Assembly (NCBI GenBank): GCA_018466975.1
Contig: CM031561.1
Location: 2,170,001 to 2,234,000 of the forward strand
DNA: 64,000 nt
Source of the DNA: Sparassis latifolia
Lineage: Eukaryota > Basidiomycota > Agaricomycetes > Polyporales > Sparassidaceae
Direction: 5' to 3'
Part shown: piece after piece, positions 34,992 to 51,636 of the stretch
Position numbering within the stretch: position 1 is the first letter of the stretch
How the letters are laid out: each line of letters starts with the position of its first letter
Notes under the pieces: model-generated
Database searches by the model: none
The model's input: only the letters and a program-made list of their open reading frames with translations
Told to the model about the DNA's origin: nothing
Made by a program: the position numbers and the translations under genes

Positions 34992-37910
34992 CTAATTGAG
35001 CAAGGTGCCGACTTGGGGGGGTGCTGACAATCTTGTAAGCCATATGGAGTCTATAGAGATATCTCGAGTTCCTGATGTGGAGCACAAGGATCTCTGTCGC
35101 TCACCATGACGAAGTTTGACTCGATCTGCAGGTGACAACAATTAAATGTGCCTTGCAAAGAATGACAATGATATTGAATACCTGTGGTCGCCTCACTGCG
35201 ATAGATAGCAAGCTCTGTCATCATACCTCCACGTTCACTGCGTCCTTCCGACTTGATGACTGCCTCGATGTACTCACGCTCTTTTGTATAAGCGTTCGCA
35301 GGCAGAGCAAGTAGATATTCGTAGATTAGATGGCATCGAACCCAGTATCGCATCAACGTGAGTTCCATGCGACCACCATCGTGGCCATTGGTATTGACTT
35401 TCTCGAACATCCCATTGAAGTGCTCGAATGCAAATAACCACCAGCCATATACGGGCCCATAGAGCTTGATAAACTTTGCAAAATGTGTCGACAGATGGTT
35501 GTTAATAGTCAGGTTGATGCCCAGCTGCTGCAGAGTGCGGTTGTATTGTGTTAGAAAGTCTTGGCCAATACGTGCTTGTGACATGGAGATCTTGCACGAC
35601 GCGAGCATACGGACACCAGCACATAGTAAAAGAATGGCAAAGTAGAGCGCCTTGCAGTTTCGAGAATGTGTTGGTCGTGTTTTTGCATTAGGCGGGATAG
35701 TTGGCTCGATGTTCGGAATGCGATCGTGTTCATCCTTCCAGCATACCCATAGGAGAACTGGTGTGATGGTAAGGAGACGGCGCCACTCGTCCGCCTTTTT
35801 CAAGGACTGATTCTCACCCAGCTGTAGAGCGGAAAGGTGAACAGATGAGCGCATCACAGCAACAAACTCACATTCTTTGGGAGTCGGGTAACATGACTGG
35901 GCCAGCGAACCGAGTTCACTGTATCTTCGAACTTCTGTTTCAGGGACTCATCACCTCCAGTGCCAGAGAACATGTGCCCTTTGAAGAGTACATCGAGAAA
36001 TAGATGGGCAATGATTCCTAGTGTGTATATAAGTGATTAGAACAGTACGATTGACGAGTATAAAAGCACCTAAAAATACTGCATGCATGAAGTCAAGAAC
36101 CGTCTGGGACAAAGGAAGCCAGCCAGCGAGCAAGTTCATAATGCTCCAGCGAACCCCATGATCTCGGAGGATTGCACTCTCGCGATGAACATTGACCCCT
36201 TTTGCAGAGAATGCGTGTTTCAGCATTTTGTAGTCGTCTTTCGCTTCCTGAGCTGAAACTCGCTCATCAGTAGTGACAAATCATATGTAGTTGGTACAAA
36301 ACTGCAAACAATTATCGTAGCCACTGGATTTGTTGATGTCCAGGATATCGATGTCACAATAAAGGCAGGGGTGAAAATTATGATTGTGTCCTGCAGTGCC
36401 GCTAACCTTGCGACCGGCAGGGGTGTCGCAGTTATTGCAGAGGAAGTTGGCGTAGACTTTTGCAGAATCTTGATCGTGAACACGCATCTCAATGCCTGAT
36501 TAAAAATGATTTGTTCATTGAATGCTCTCAAAAACAGACAAAGTTCAGCATCACCGTTGTGAAGGCTAATCATTTCCTTGATGCCTGGCTCCAGCGCATG
36601 ATTAAGCTGCTGTTGGTTCAGCTCACCAGGACCGGGTAGAACTGCAAGGCAAATTACGTTGAGCTGAAGGTACCGAAGCTCATGTGGAAGGTTGTTGATC
36701 GCAAGATAGATTGGACCCGTTGAATGCGGTCGTCCAGAGAGAAGACCGAACCTATCAACAAGTTCAGCATAGTATATATCCTAGGACATTTATGTATGAA
36801 CTCACCAGTCAAGATTCATGGAGAGCGCTAGTCCATAGCGATGGCTAACAAGCTTTGTTGCATTTGCACCATTCTCGCACGGTCGATCACGAACAGTACC
36901 TGTGGAGTTAACTTCTCGGACGGTACCAGTTTGCAGCTTGAACAGCATGTCCCCATCGTAGATGTCCTCCATTTGATAGTCTTCATCATTGTTGCATCCG
37001 GCTTGATGGCTATGAAAATCGCACAGCGATCTTGCAAAACCTGGGCACATCATCATACGCTGGATGCTCTCGACGATGGAGACTTGTGGGTTAATCTTGA
37101 TGGGATCGCGTCGGGTCCTACCGCTGGAGTCAAGAACTTCAACATAAATTTTATCCGAGCATCCAGGAACAGTGCAGTCCAGTGATGTGAGCTCCTTCAG
37201 TTCGTTCGGAGTGTGGTGCTTCCAACAGACTGGGCAGATGGCATACTGTATGATCCATGCATCTGGATCGATGCCAAGACGTCGCCTAGCAGTAGCCAAA
37301 GTCCGAGCTGGCTGAGGGTTGATAGGAAGTTCGCCAGCTTGTGCATCCAGACAATCAAGTGACCGGTTTAGTTGTTGTGTCACAGCTTTCCATGTCAAAT
37401 TCTCAAACGTGTTACCCATTACTGCATGCAGGTATGCCATACGAATGCAAGACTCTTCATTGAAAGCCGGGATGGAGATGTGTGGCAGCTCATCTTGATC
37501 TCGGTCTAAACCAGGAGTACCAACTGAGGGCGGCTCGACTTTGCGATAGTCGCCTCCAGGATGATTGTCAAGCTGAGGCGGAGGCTCCAGGATGGGTTCA
37601 GGAAAAGGAGATGGGGTTCGCAAAGACACAGCGTGCACCTCTAGATCAGCACCAGGAAAGTTCATGGCAGCATCTCCCAGGTCGCCAAAGTCCACACCAT
37701 GTCCGTGAGAAGCGCTCGGCTATAAATCGCAGTTAGAGAACATCTCCGAGGAAGTGATAGCACCTTTACTCGGCCAGAGTCTTGAACATCATTTGATCTG
37801 GATGCAGAAGCCAGAGGAAGCAAGGCGACATTGTTTCGAGTAGTTGCCAGTAAGGGTTGGGAGATGGAAGGAACATCAGTAAGAGGTCTGGAAGAGCTGT
37901 AGTACGACAT
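34992..37910 (-). CDS. CMC/EnSpm (Tnp2-related) transposase-like protein
   Basis: Eight exons on the minus strand join without a single break: 37910-37770, 37719-36806, 36751-36555, 36495-36298, 36252-36070, 36017-35872, 35821-35182 and 35125-34992, giving about 850 residues. The order of motifs is that of the large agaricomycete transposase family: a zinc-binding CPVCWKHHTP...CTVPGC, RYGLALSMNLDW, GRPHSTGPIYLAINNLP, NNCDTPAGRKVSGTAGHNHN, HGVRWSIMNLLAGWLP, LDFMHAVFLG, NSVRWPSHVTRLPKN, LGENQSLKKADEWRRLL and GWWLFAFEHFNGMFEKV...GGRMELTL. The role is DNA cutting and joining in cut-and-paste transposition, by family. The C-terminus after EATT is shorter and less typical, so the last exon may be non-original. 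No terminal inverted repeats were found around it. Confidence 0.82.
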
Positions 37911-38213
37911 AGCCTACATAGTCATTGTAGCTCTGTCGCAGGTCCCCCTATACATAGCACTCTGTAGTACACCTGGCTCACTTAGTTGGACTATGTAGGA
38001 GTCCACTGACGGTCTGTGATCATATATACATTGCTGTTGCTTCACCGGTGTAGTACTATGTTGCACGCAGTAGCTTAATGATGTTCTCGGTGTGCCTATT
38101 GAATCACTTCGGAAACTGCACTACCAAACAAGCGGAGATACTGAAAAACATATAAAATATCATACATATAAATCAAAATCAATAGTGCGAAAGTTCTTCT
38201 GGTACTGAGGTAT
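37911..38213. other. Spacer between CMC transposase and DUF6532 gene
   Basis: Promoter side of the transposase gene; no other feature seen. Confidence 0.5.
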
Positions 38214-39932
38214 CTAATCACTGTGTCCTTCGGTCTCGGAGTCCTCTGTCTCACTCAAGTTCCCATTCTTGCGGTTGAATTCCGCGATCGCGTTCTTGAA
38301 TGCGTTCGGTGCGAGTGAACGCTTGGCTTGTGGCTCAATGGGATCAGCCTTGGCATTAATGCTGCCATCACATGTCAGCGAATGTTTGATTACATGGGCA
38401 CCGATGCACTCACCATCCATTGTTGGAGATCCGAGTACAGATCTTCATCATAATCTGCAGGTCACCAGACACTTCATTGTAGGTGCGGATGCTCTTGAGG
38501 TGGTGTTCGTGCTTCGCTTTGTACCCCTCCACGGAGAATGCAATGTCTTCGCGCATTCCTGAGACTCATTCATCTATGGAACACTCAACCTGGTATAGAT
38601 GTAAGTGATGATTAATCAGAGTGAAGGTGAACGCACAGCAGCAAGAATGAGCGCCAGTGCAACATCGGGGAATGGGCAATAGACATTGTCGAGAACAATG
38701 CCATCATCATGCTTGTTCTTGTAATAGACTTTGCTTGCGATCATTTGGATTATGCGATGTTGATAGAGGCCTGAGTGCTCGTCTGCTGTCTTGCCAAGTT
38801 TCTGAAGATGGTATAGGTTAGCTCATGCAAAATTTCGAATCGGGCCATGCACCCGATAGACAAAGGCATCATCCATTAACAGTATCTTGGGAAGGGCATG
38901 GTTGTGGTTCTGGATGGACTTCTTTGCGCTTGATTGGAAACCATAAATGGTCTCCACATACGTGCGCGCTACTGTCTTGACTTCACCGCGAAGATGCGTA
39001 GTATACCCGGTGATCTGGCAACATAAATAAGCAATGGCCTCACATAGGGAGTGTCATACCATCTTGATCAGTTCACTATTTGGAGCGAGCTCAATGCCAG
39101 TATCACCACATCCCTGGTTCCAAGCCTTCTTTGCCGATGTCAGTTCTTGCATCTTGTCTGGGTATGACGTGCTTTTGCTGAGGTCTCCGACGTAGTGCTT
39201 GACAGCCATAGCAAGGACCTCCTGAGTGGCGGGATCATAGTCGGATGCCTTTGGCCAGCCAACACTGTTGACAACCTTACATGCCTTGCGAATATGGGCG
39301 TCACGATGAGTGCAGCCATCGTCATTGGCGCGAGGATGCTTGTCAAGCATTGTGGCCGGTGGAGATAAAGGAATGTCTCGCTCACATTCTGCAGCGATGG
39401 GACTATTGTGATCGAAGTTAGTAGAGTCATCTCCACGAAGTTGACGATCATGTACTGGCCATAACGGTTGCTGTGAGCGAGCAGCCCAGAATAGAAGATG
39501 GTATACGTGACGTACATTGGTCCTGGTGGGTATAGTAAGGATCTTCCTCATCGTCCTCATAATCCATGTAGCGATCAACATGCTTGTGCGAGGGGACACG
39601 GTCCTCATTGAGATCCATTCCATCTTCATCAAGATCTAGGAATTTCGATGGCATAAGTAGCCTGCCAGCAGCAAAAGATAACCGTAAGATACCTTGATTG
39701 TCATGATGGCGATCCAAATGCTCGCGCTGCACTGGAGTGCCACTACGGTGGTTCAATAAGTCGTTACCTTGACGATGAGGCCCGGGGGAGGCCGAACGTG
39801 AAGTGCGTGGGCCCGAGTATGGAGTGCGGAGAGACACGAGCCTAGCAGCAGACTCCCGGCTCAGGCGATGGTTACTCTGTCTGAGACCATTGGTGTATGT
39901 TAGTGAGTAGTAAAGCAAAGTCACTTACCTGA
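38214..39932 (-). pseudogene. DUF6532-domain gene, 3' part, cut off by the Ty3 element
   Basis: Read on the minus strand: SNHRLSRESAARL, an acidic exon (DLDEDGMDLNEDRVPSHKHV), then the DUF6532 core with PNSELIKM / ITGYTTHLRGEVKTVARTYV, ETIYGFQ, KLGKTADEHSGLYQH, NVYCPFPDVALALILAA and VECSIDE, and a tail NRKNGNLSETEDSETEGHSD ending at 38214. Exons are joined by standard GT...AG introns. Two lesions are seen. First, after VECSIDE a TGA (38566-38568) stands where family members have Trp, followed by the open continuation VSGMREDIAFSVEGY. Second, the 5' exons are missing here: the intron donor CAG/GTAAGTGAC abuts the LTR at 39933, and the upstream exons lie at 47964-48457 on the other strand. DUF6532 proteins are numerous in Agaricomycetes and of unknown role. 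Confidence 0.75.
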
Positions 39933-40578
39933 TGTTACGCGGCAGCGAAACACGAGCGTCGAGTCGAGTTGTCACGAGACAAGGTCTTAGTCTAAGACAC
40001 AAGTCCGTTCAAGTGACACTTCTGGCGATGTCCTCGCACTGAAGGTCGATCAGAGTTCGTTCTTATGACTCGTAGTAGCTGTCTGCTACTAACGGTCGAT
40101 TTCAGTCAAAGGCAAGTGAAAAGCTGGTTTAATGGTAACCAGGTCGAGATGGGGATCCAGCTCGACAAGGTCGTCTATTTATACAAAAGGTATCCGCAGT
40201 ACTACGCAGTAATGCGGGATCGTTCATTGGCTAGATAAGGTGAAACGATATCTGGGCAGGGTAACGGCGAGGAAGTAATATGTATGAGAAAGCTGAGTAA
40301 GGTCGTGAGAGATAATCAGTACTAATGGGGATAACGAGTGCGTGTATCAGAACGAGGTAAGGCATACATGCACGCCTTGCATGTGCGATAAGAAGGAAAT
40401 ATTGAGTTGGATCGGTGTAACCCCAGACTAGGGTTCTAGACATCTGGGTAACGAATCGGAGGTTGCGCTCCGACAGTCACGTGATCTCCGTGGTCACATG
40501 TTGTAGCACGTGGTCTGGTAACGTAAAGGGAACAAAAGGAAAAGATTTGTGATCCACATGTTCGGGAGCGTTGTAACA
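39933..40578 (-). repeat. 3' LTR of the Ty3 element
   Basis: 646 bases, TGTTAC...GTAACA. Several substitutions and small indels distinguish it from the other two LTR copies, which resemble each other more closely. Confidence 0.9.
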
Positions 40579-40996
40579 TCAAGAAACGTTTCTTGTAGAA
40601 ATGATTGTGATCTTCATTGTCGTCGGGGCAGTCGCGACATAATGATCTCCTCCACATCTGTAGCATGTCCGCCGGCTGGTTTGTGATCCTTGTTGGGATA
40701 CGCCCATCCCTGTAGAGATCGACCACGATGCGAAGAAGTGGATGCGGTCGAGAAAGATGGTTGGGATCGAACGGAGATCGTTCCACTGGGTGCGTGCGAA
40801 CGAGGAGGGCGAGGAGTTCGGGAATTGGTTCTGGTGACGAGCGAGGAGTGGATGCGGGTATTCCATTAGTGGTGTATCCGAGGATGTGTCCGATGTCTTC
40901 GTCCCCATGCTCCCTCCAAATCTCCTGTGCTGTACGAGTGACCGTACTGCGCATCAACGACCAGACTTGGTCGACTCTGGTTTGGGCTCTACTCAT
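40436..40996 (-). CDS. Third open frame downstream of integrase in the Ty3 element
   Basis: 187 codons starting MSRAQTRVDQVWSLMRS, ending inside the 3' LTR. Its ATG overlaps the stop of the preceding frame as ATGA (40993-40996), an arrangement that allows stop-restart translation. The segment SLCRDCPDDNEDHNHFYKKR could bind zinc; the region EIWREHGDEDIGHILGY is helical. No family recognised. The last third is LTR sequence and probably not meaningful. Confidence 0.45.
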   Translation of the reverse strand: MSRAQTRVDQVWSLMRSTVTRTAQEIWREHGDEDIGHILGYTTNGIPASTPRSSPEPIPELLALLVRTHPVERSPFDPNHLSRPHPLLRIVVDLYRDGRIPTRITNQPADMLQMWRRSLCRDCPDDNEDHNHFYKKRFLMLQRSRTCGSQIFSFCSLYVTRPRATTCDHGDHVTVGAQPPIRYPDV

Positions 40997-41308
40997 CCTT
41001 TCCTTGCTGCGATGAGCTCTTGTCTGGCCGTCTGCATCCACTCGACCATTTCTAACGCTCGTTGCATGGAAACCACCGCTTGTCGATCTTGCGGGCGATT
41101 TCGTAAGGCGACGAGGATATCTGTGAAGTCGACAGGAACACGGATAGCCGAGACCAGACATGTGGCAAATTCTTGTTCGTCCGATGCGTGACTGAGTTCG
41201 ATAGAAGGTGAGGGCGATGAGGCGCGGATAAAGGGTGTCTGTGCTCGAGAGGGTACTCCATTGACAAGCGTAGGCGATACGGGTATGCTCATAATTGTGG
41301 AGGCAACT

Positions 41309-46726
<5,418 letters not shown>

Positions 46727-47097
46727 ATCCAGTGTGGATAAATTCTCCTGTGTGACCTACGTCTACACATAGACTGCACACCGTCCTTAACTAAGTGGGT
46801 TCGTTCGTCGTCGGCTAACAAGCACGTAGAGTGTCTTCTGTCTTCAAACTGATACACCTATTTGCTGATTGCTCGAGTGATTACCTCAGCCTCCTCGGCC
46901 TATTGGTCTCTCGGACAGACCCCTCTCCGAAGATGAGTGATCAGTCTATCCCTTCAGCTACCTCGATTACAGAGTAATCTCAAACGGTGCTTTAGCAATC
47001 GAATTGGGTGTATCGTTCAGTCTTCAAGGTTCAGTCCGGTCGGTAGTTTGTTGTTAGACTCTAGGAAGTCACAGAGAGTAATAAGATCTCGACCTAA
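46727..47097. other. Ty3 element leader between 5' LTR and gag
   Basis: Untranslated leader. The bases next to the LTR (minus strand TTAGGTCGAGATC) do not start with TGG, so a usual tRNA 3'-end primer site was not identified. Confidence 0.5.
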
Positions 47098-47734
47098 TGT
47101 TACGCGGCAGCGAAACACGAGCGTCAAGTCGAGTTGTCACGAGACAAGGTCTTAGTCTAAGACACAAGTCCATTCAAGTGACACTTCTGGCGATGTCCTC
47201 GCACTGAAGGTCGATCAGAGTTCGTTCTTATGACTCGTAGTAGCTGTCTGCTACTAACGGTCGATTTCAGTCAAAGGCAAGTGAAAAGCTGGTTTAATGG
47301 TAACCAGGTCGAGATGGGGATCCAGCTCGACAAGGTCGTCTATTTATACAAAAGGTATCCACAGTACTACGCAGTAATGCGGGATCGTTCATTGGCTAGA
47401 TAAGGTGAAGCGATATCTGGGCAGGTAACGGCGAAGTAATATGTATGAGAAAGCTGAGTAAGGTCGTGAGAGATAATCAGTACTAATGGGGATAACGAGT
47501 CGTGTATCAGAATGAGGTAAAGATGAGGCATACATGCACGTCTTGCATGTGCGATAAGAAGAAGGTCCGGAGTTGGATCCAGTGTAACCCCAGACTAGGG
47601 GTTCTAGACATCTGGGTAACGAATCGGAGGTTGCGCTCCGATGAGTCACGTGTTGGATCACGTGGTCTGGTAACGTAAAGGGAACAAGGAAAAGAAAAAG
47701 AAAAGACGTGCCACAAGTGAGGAGCATTGTAACA
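47098..47734 (-). repeat. 5' LTR of the Ty3 element (probable recombinant)
   Basis: 637 bases. Its outer flank GGCAC matches (as complement) the GTGCC that flanks the third LTR, consistent with being a product of LTR-LTR recombination. Confidence 0.9.
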
Positions 47735-48457
47735 GGCACAATCTCCGGAGGGCAATCATTCCCCTGTTCAACGCACCAGTACGACACATGCAACCCGGTG
47801 CCCAGTCGATCATTTCTCTGCGGTGTCGTGACTCGAACGCGTTGACGTGATAAGGTTTGTTGAATTTGTTTCAACAAACCGCCACCATCTATATAATGGG
47901 CCGACACCCTTTGCACTACCCCATCATTGCTCACTTCCTTCGTGCGTTGTCAGCCTGCACGATATGCCTTCCTCTGCTCCCACCACTGAGCCTCGCCCTC
48001 TCAGCAATCGGGTACGGTGCCCCACAGAAAGGGCACAGTATATCGGTAGGCCAAAGCCATCAACATTGTATGTACAGCAGTTGATATGACTTACCGGCTA
48101 TACAGACGAACGTGAAGAGACCACTCGGCCTGCGGGACGTTCTCACAAGAACCGTGAGAATAGAAGTAAGGCTGTTTCATCCTCCCCTCTTTTTACGCAT
48201 TGAGAACACCATGCTGCACAGATCCAAATGGCAAGTCGACCGGTGTCGCTCCCCGCAAGCGAGCAAATGAGGTACTTTGTTTCGAGCTTTTCATTGTCAT
48301 ATGTATTGACATATTATCTAGTTCTCCACTGAACCAGTGTCTACGTCACATTCATCCAACATCTCGAGACGCATCAACCTTGATGCTCGTGCGAGCAATG
48401 TCAATATGCACACACCCTCTTTGACCAAAACTCAACAGACTGAACATTGTACTCAGG
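47735..48457. other. Inverted 723-base segment carrying the 5' end of the DUF6532 gene
   Basis: Flanked by two Ty3 LTRs in opposite orientation. The outer and inner 5-base flanks are swapped: CCTGA (39928-39932), GGCAC (47735-47739), TCAGG (48453-48457), GTGCC (49093-49097). TCAGG is the complement of CCTGA and GGCAC that of GTGCC. Flipping the segment restores CCTGA on both sides of the Ty3 element and GTGCC on both sides of the other LTR, and places the DUF6532 5' exons on the same strand as the rest of the gene. Confidence 0.85.
47964..48457 (+). pseudogene. DUF6532-domain gene, 5' part, inverted
   Basis: Starts ATG at 47964 (MPSSAPTTEPRPLSNRVRCP), then exon blocks EETTRPAGRSHKNREN and DPNGKSTGVAPRKRANE, and FSTEPVSTSHSSNISRRINL...TQQTEHCTQ, which ends in CAG at 48454-48456 exactly at the LTR. 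The matching donor GTAAGT is on the far side of the Ty3 element at 39919-39930 on the minus strand. Polar, basic N-terminal regions of this kind precede the DUF6532 core in relatives. The joint of the first two exons was not resolved. Confidence 0.65.
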
Positions 48458-49092
48458 TGTTACAACGCTCCTCACTTGTGGTGCGTCTTTTCTTTTTCTT
48501 TTCCTTGTTCCCTTTACATTACCAGACCACGTGATCCAACACGTGACTCATCGGAGCGCAACCTCCGATTCGTTACCCAGATGTCTAGAACCCCTAGTCT
48601 GGAGTTACACCGGATCCAACTCCGGACCTTCTTCTTATCGCACATGCAAGGCGTGCATGTATGCCTTACCTCGTTCTGATACACGACTCGTTATCCCCAT
48701 TAGTACTGATTATCTCTCACGACCTTACTCAGCTTTCTCATACATATTACTTCCTCGCCGCTACCCTGCCCAGATATCGTTTCACCTTATCTAGCCAATG
48801 AACGATCCCGCATTACTGCGTAGTACTGCGGATACCTTTTGTATAAATAGACGACCTTGTCGAGCTGGATCCCCATCTCGACCTGGTTACCATTAAACCA
48901 GCTTTTCACTTGCCTTTGACTGAAATCGACCGTTAGTAGCAGACAGCTACTACGAGTCATAAGAACGAACTCTGATCGACCTTCAGTGCGAGGACATCGC
49001 CAGAAGTGTCACTTGAATGGACTTGTGTCTTAGACTAAGACCTTGTCTCGTGACAACTCGACTTGACGCTCGTGTTTCGCTGCCGCGTAACA
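48458..49092 (+). repeat. Third Ty3 LTR, opposite orientation, solo
   Basis: 635 bases, TGTTACAACGCTCC...CGCGTAACA, complementary to 47098-47734 with few differences. No internal region is attached; its right flank GTGCC pairs with the displaced GGCAC at 47735. Confidence 0.9.
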
Positions 49093-49156
49093 GTGCCCCC
49101 TAGACCCAATTTCCTTCTTGCAAGCCTCGGGGACAGCGAATAGACCTTTGTGCGCA

Positions 49157-51636
49157 ATGCCACTCCAATCATCAGCACCATTGGGCAGTTCTCGTTGCTT
49201 GAGCTGCGGTAAAGCCTATACAAACATAGTGAAGCTTGGTCAGCACATCGCCAAGGCCCGTACCTGTCAAACTTTCTATGACCAGTCCTCGACCGTAGAC
49301 GCAACTGCCTCTCGTGCACTGGGTGATATCTGATGCCAGGATGAAGAGGAGTTACCTGACTTCTCAGGGTATGCACCCCCATCACGATCCCCATCTCCAG
49401 CACCCGATAATCCAACTAAACGATGACGTGTCACAGTCGAGGATGTTGACGATAAAGAGGAAGACACTTACTGCTATGAACATTTTCCAACGACTGTCGC
49501 GGCGAGCCTGGGATCGGGTGTGACAGTCTTCGAGGATACTTTGGAGGAGCAAGAGTCACTACGAGAACCTCCATGGGCTCCATTTGCTGATGCCGAAGAA
49601 TGGGATCTTGCGAAATGGTTAATGAAGAGGACAACACAGACAGGGATTGATGAGTATTTGAAGCTCAACATTGTGAGTCTCGAAGTTGTGTCAGTGTGAT
49701 TCATTGTTGACTGCATATAGACACGCAATCGCACCAAACCTAGTTTCAAGAACAAGGAGGCATTTATGCACAAAGTTGACATGTTACCGATCGGGCCTGA
49801 GTGGATCTGTGATGTCGTCAAAGTTGTCGGTGACTTAGAAGGCCTGAATAAGCAGTTGGCATCCGAGGAAGTGGAGGTGTGGCAGCGCGATCCTGTAGAA
49901 TGCATCAGGAGTTGATTGGGAACCCGGCATTTCGACAATACATGTCATACGCACCCGTGAAGATCACTCGCAATAGTGTCAGGCAGTATAGCGAGATGTC
50001 TACAGCAGACTGGTGGTGGAAAGTCCAGGTTAGTAACTCAGAAATAGGCATTGCAAACCCGACTGACTGAACAAACCTTCAAGGAACGTCTGCCGGAGGG
50101 CGCACTCGTGGCACCCGTTATCCTAGCATCAGACAAGACCCACTTGTCAGTCTTCGGGGGTGACAAGACTGCATGGCCAGTCTACCTCACAATCGGGAAC
50201 ATTGATAAATCACTCCGCTGTCAGCCTTCCGCTCACGCCTCTGTTCTTCTCGGATATGTCCCGGTCACAAAACTAGAGTGTTTTGCTGAGAAGACGTGAT
50301 CCGAAGAAACGACGTGTCTTCCCATCCTTGCGAATTGCCCAGGGACATCTGAGCTTCTGTAAAGAAAACCACTCAGGTGCTTGTTGATCCGAAGAAACGA
50401 GGCGAACCAGGGACATCTGAGCTTCGCACTCATGCATTAACGAAAGACCTTCTCAAGCATAAGGGGAAAGGAGAAGACCCACCAGAATTTGATGAGCAAG
50501 GTCTCCGTCCTGTCTATTCACCCTTCTGGGGTGAACTGCCCCATACTGACATCTTCACGTGCATATCTCCAGACATTCTGCACCAACTACATAAAGGCGT
50601 GTTCAAGGATCACTTTTTTAGCTGGTGCGCACAACTTCTTGGCGACGCCGAGCTCGATGACAGATTCAAAGCCATGTCGGATCATCCTGACTTACGGCAC
50701 TTCTCACGAGGAATCTCCACGATCAGTCAGTGGACAGATAAGGAGCAGAAAGAGATGCAGAAGGTCTTTCTTGGTGTGCTCGCAGGTGCGATCGACAACC
50801 ATGCCCTTCAGGCTGTGCGAGCATTCCTGGACTTCGTGTATTATGCCCAATATCAAACACATACCGATGACACCCTCGCGCGGATGCAGCAAGCTTTTGA
50901 TGACCTTCACAGATACAAAGAGGCATTTGTTGACCTGGGGATCCGCAAACACTTCAATATTCCGAAATTCCACTCACTACTTCACTACGTGGCCTCTATC
51001 CATTCCATTGGGTGTTTGGATGGGTTCAATACAGAGGCTTCAGAACGCTTGCACATTGACTATGCCAAGAAAGCATACCGCACAAGCAGTCGACGTGAGT
51101 ATGTGTCGCAAATGACACGCTGGTTGCAGCGTCAAGAAGCCATGCAACGCCGGTCTTCCTATTTGTCCTGGATTGATCGCATGGTGGACGAGCTGGCGAA
51201 CCAGGCTGATGTGTTGGAGGATGGAGATGAGGAAATCTATGAGCAGATGAAGGATGAGGAGTCGGCCGCTGGTGCTGCAGAATATCAGGCACTTCGCGTT
51301 CTTCTCAACTCGAATGTCACGCGCGCTTACCAGGTCACCAAAAGTCCTACTTACCGCCAACTGTCCATCGCTGATCTGCAGACTCGCCATGGTGCAACTA
51401 ACTTCTTGGCTGCCCTCAACACCTTTCTAGATGAAAATCTGACTGAGTTCATTCGCCCTAATGAATTCGACCGATTTGATGTATATGCCTCAGCCTCGTT
51501 CCTACTCCCTGCACAGTCCCATGTGGCGAACTCCAAATGCATTGTTAGGCTCCGTGCCACTCCGGCCAAGGTGCGGCAGGGTCATCGCAAGGCTCTCCCT
51601 CAGCATTTCGACACCGCTCTTGTGATGGAAGATTGA
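49157..51636 (+). pseudogene. Plavaka-type transposase, broken
   Basis: Starts with a C2H2-like finger (RCLSCGKAYTNIVKLGQHIA) and follows the Plavaka order: PPWAPFADAEEWDLAKWLMK, PSFKNKEAFMHKVDMLPIGP, ELIGNPAFRQYMSYAP, TADWWWKVQ, LPEGALVAPVILASDKTHLS, GDKTAWPVYLTIGNI, KLECF, then DPKKRGEPGTSE, FWGELPHTDIFTCISPDILH, QLHKGVFKDH, GISTISQWTDKEQKEMQKVF, RKHFNIPKFHSLLHYV and GFNTEASERLHIDYAKKAYR, ending at 51636. Lesions: a TGA at about 49422 after DNPTKR; a lost base near 49904 (PVECI/ELIG); and loss of roughly 100 residues between KLECF and DPKKRG, where a short patch of downstream sequence is duplicated (50299-50358 echoes 50384-50428). The gene would originally have been head-to-head with the DUF6532 gene. 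Confidence 0.85.

Noticed and set aside
46991..47097. Usual tRNA 3'-end primer site for the Ty3 element
   Set aside because: The bases next to the LTR do not begin with TGG and match no tRNA end I know, so no primer site was annotated.
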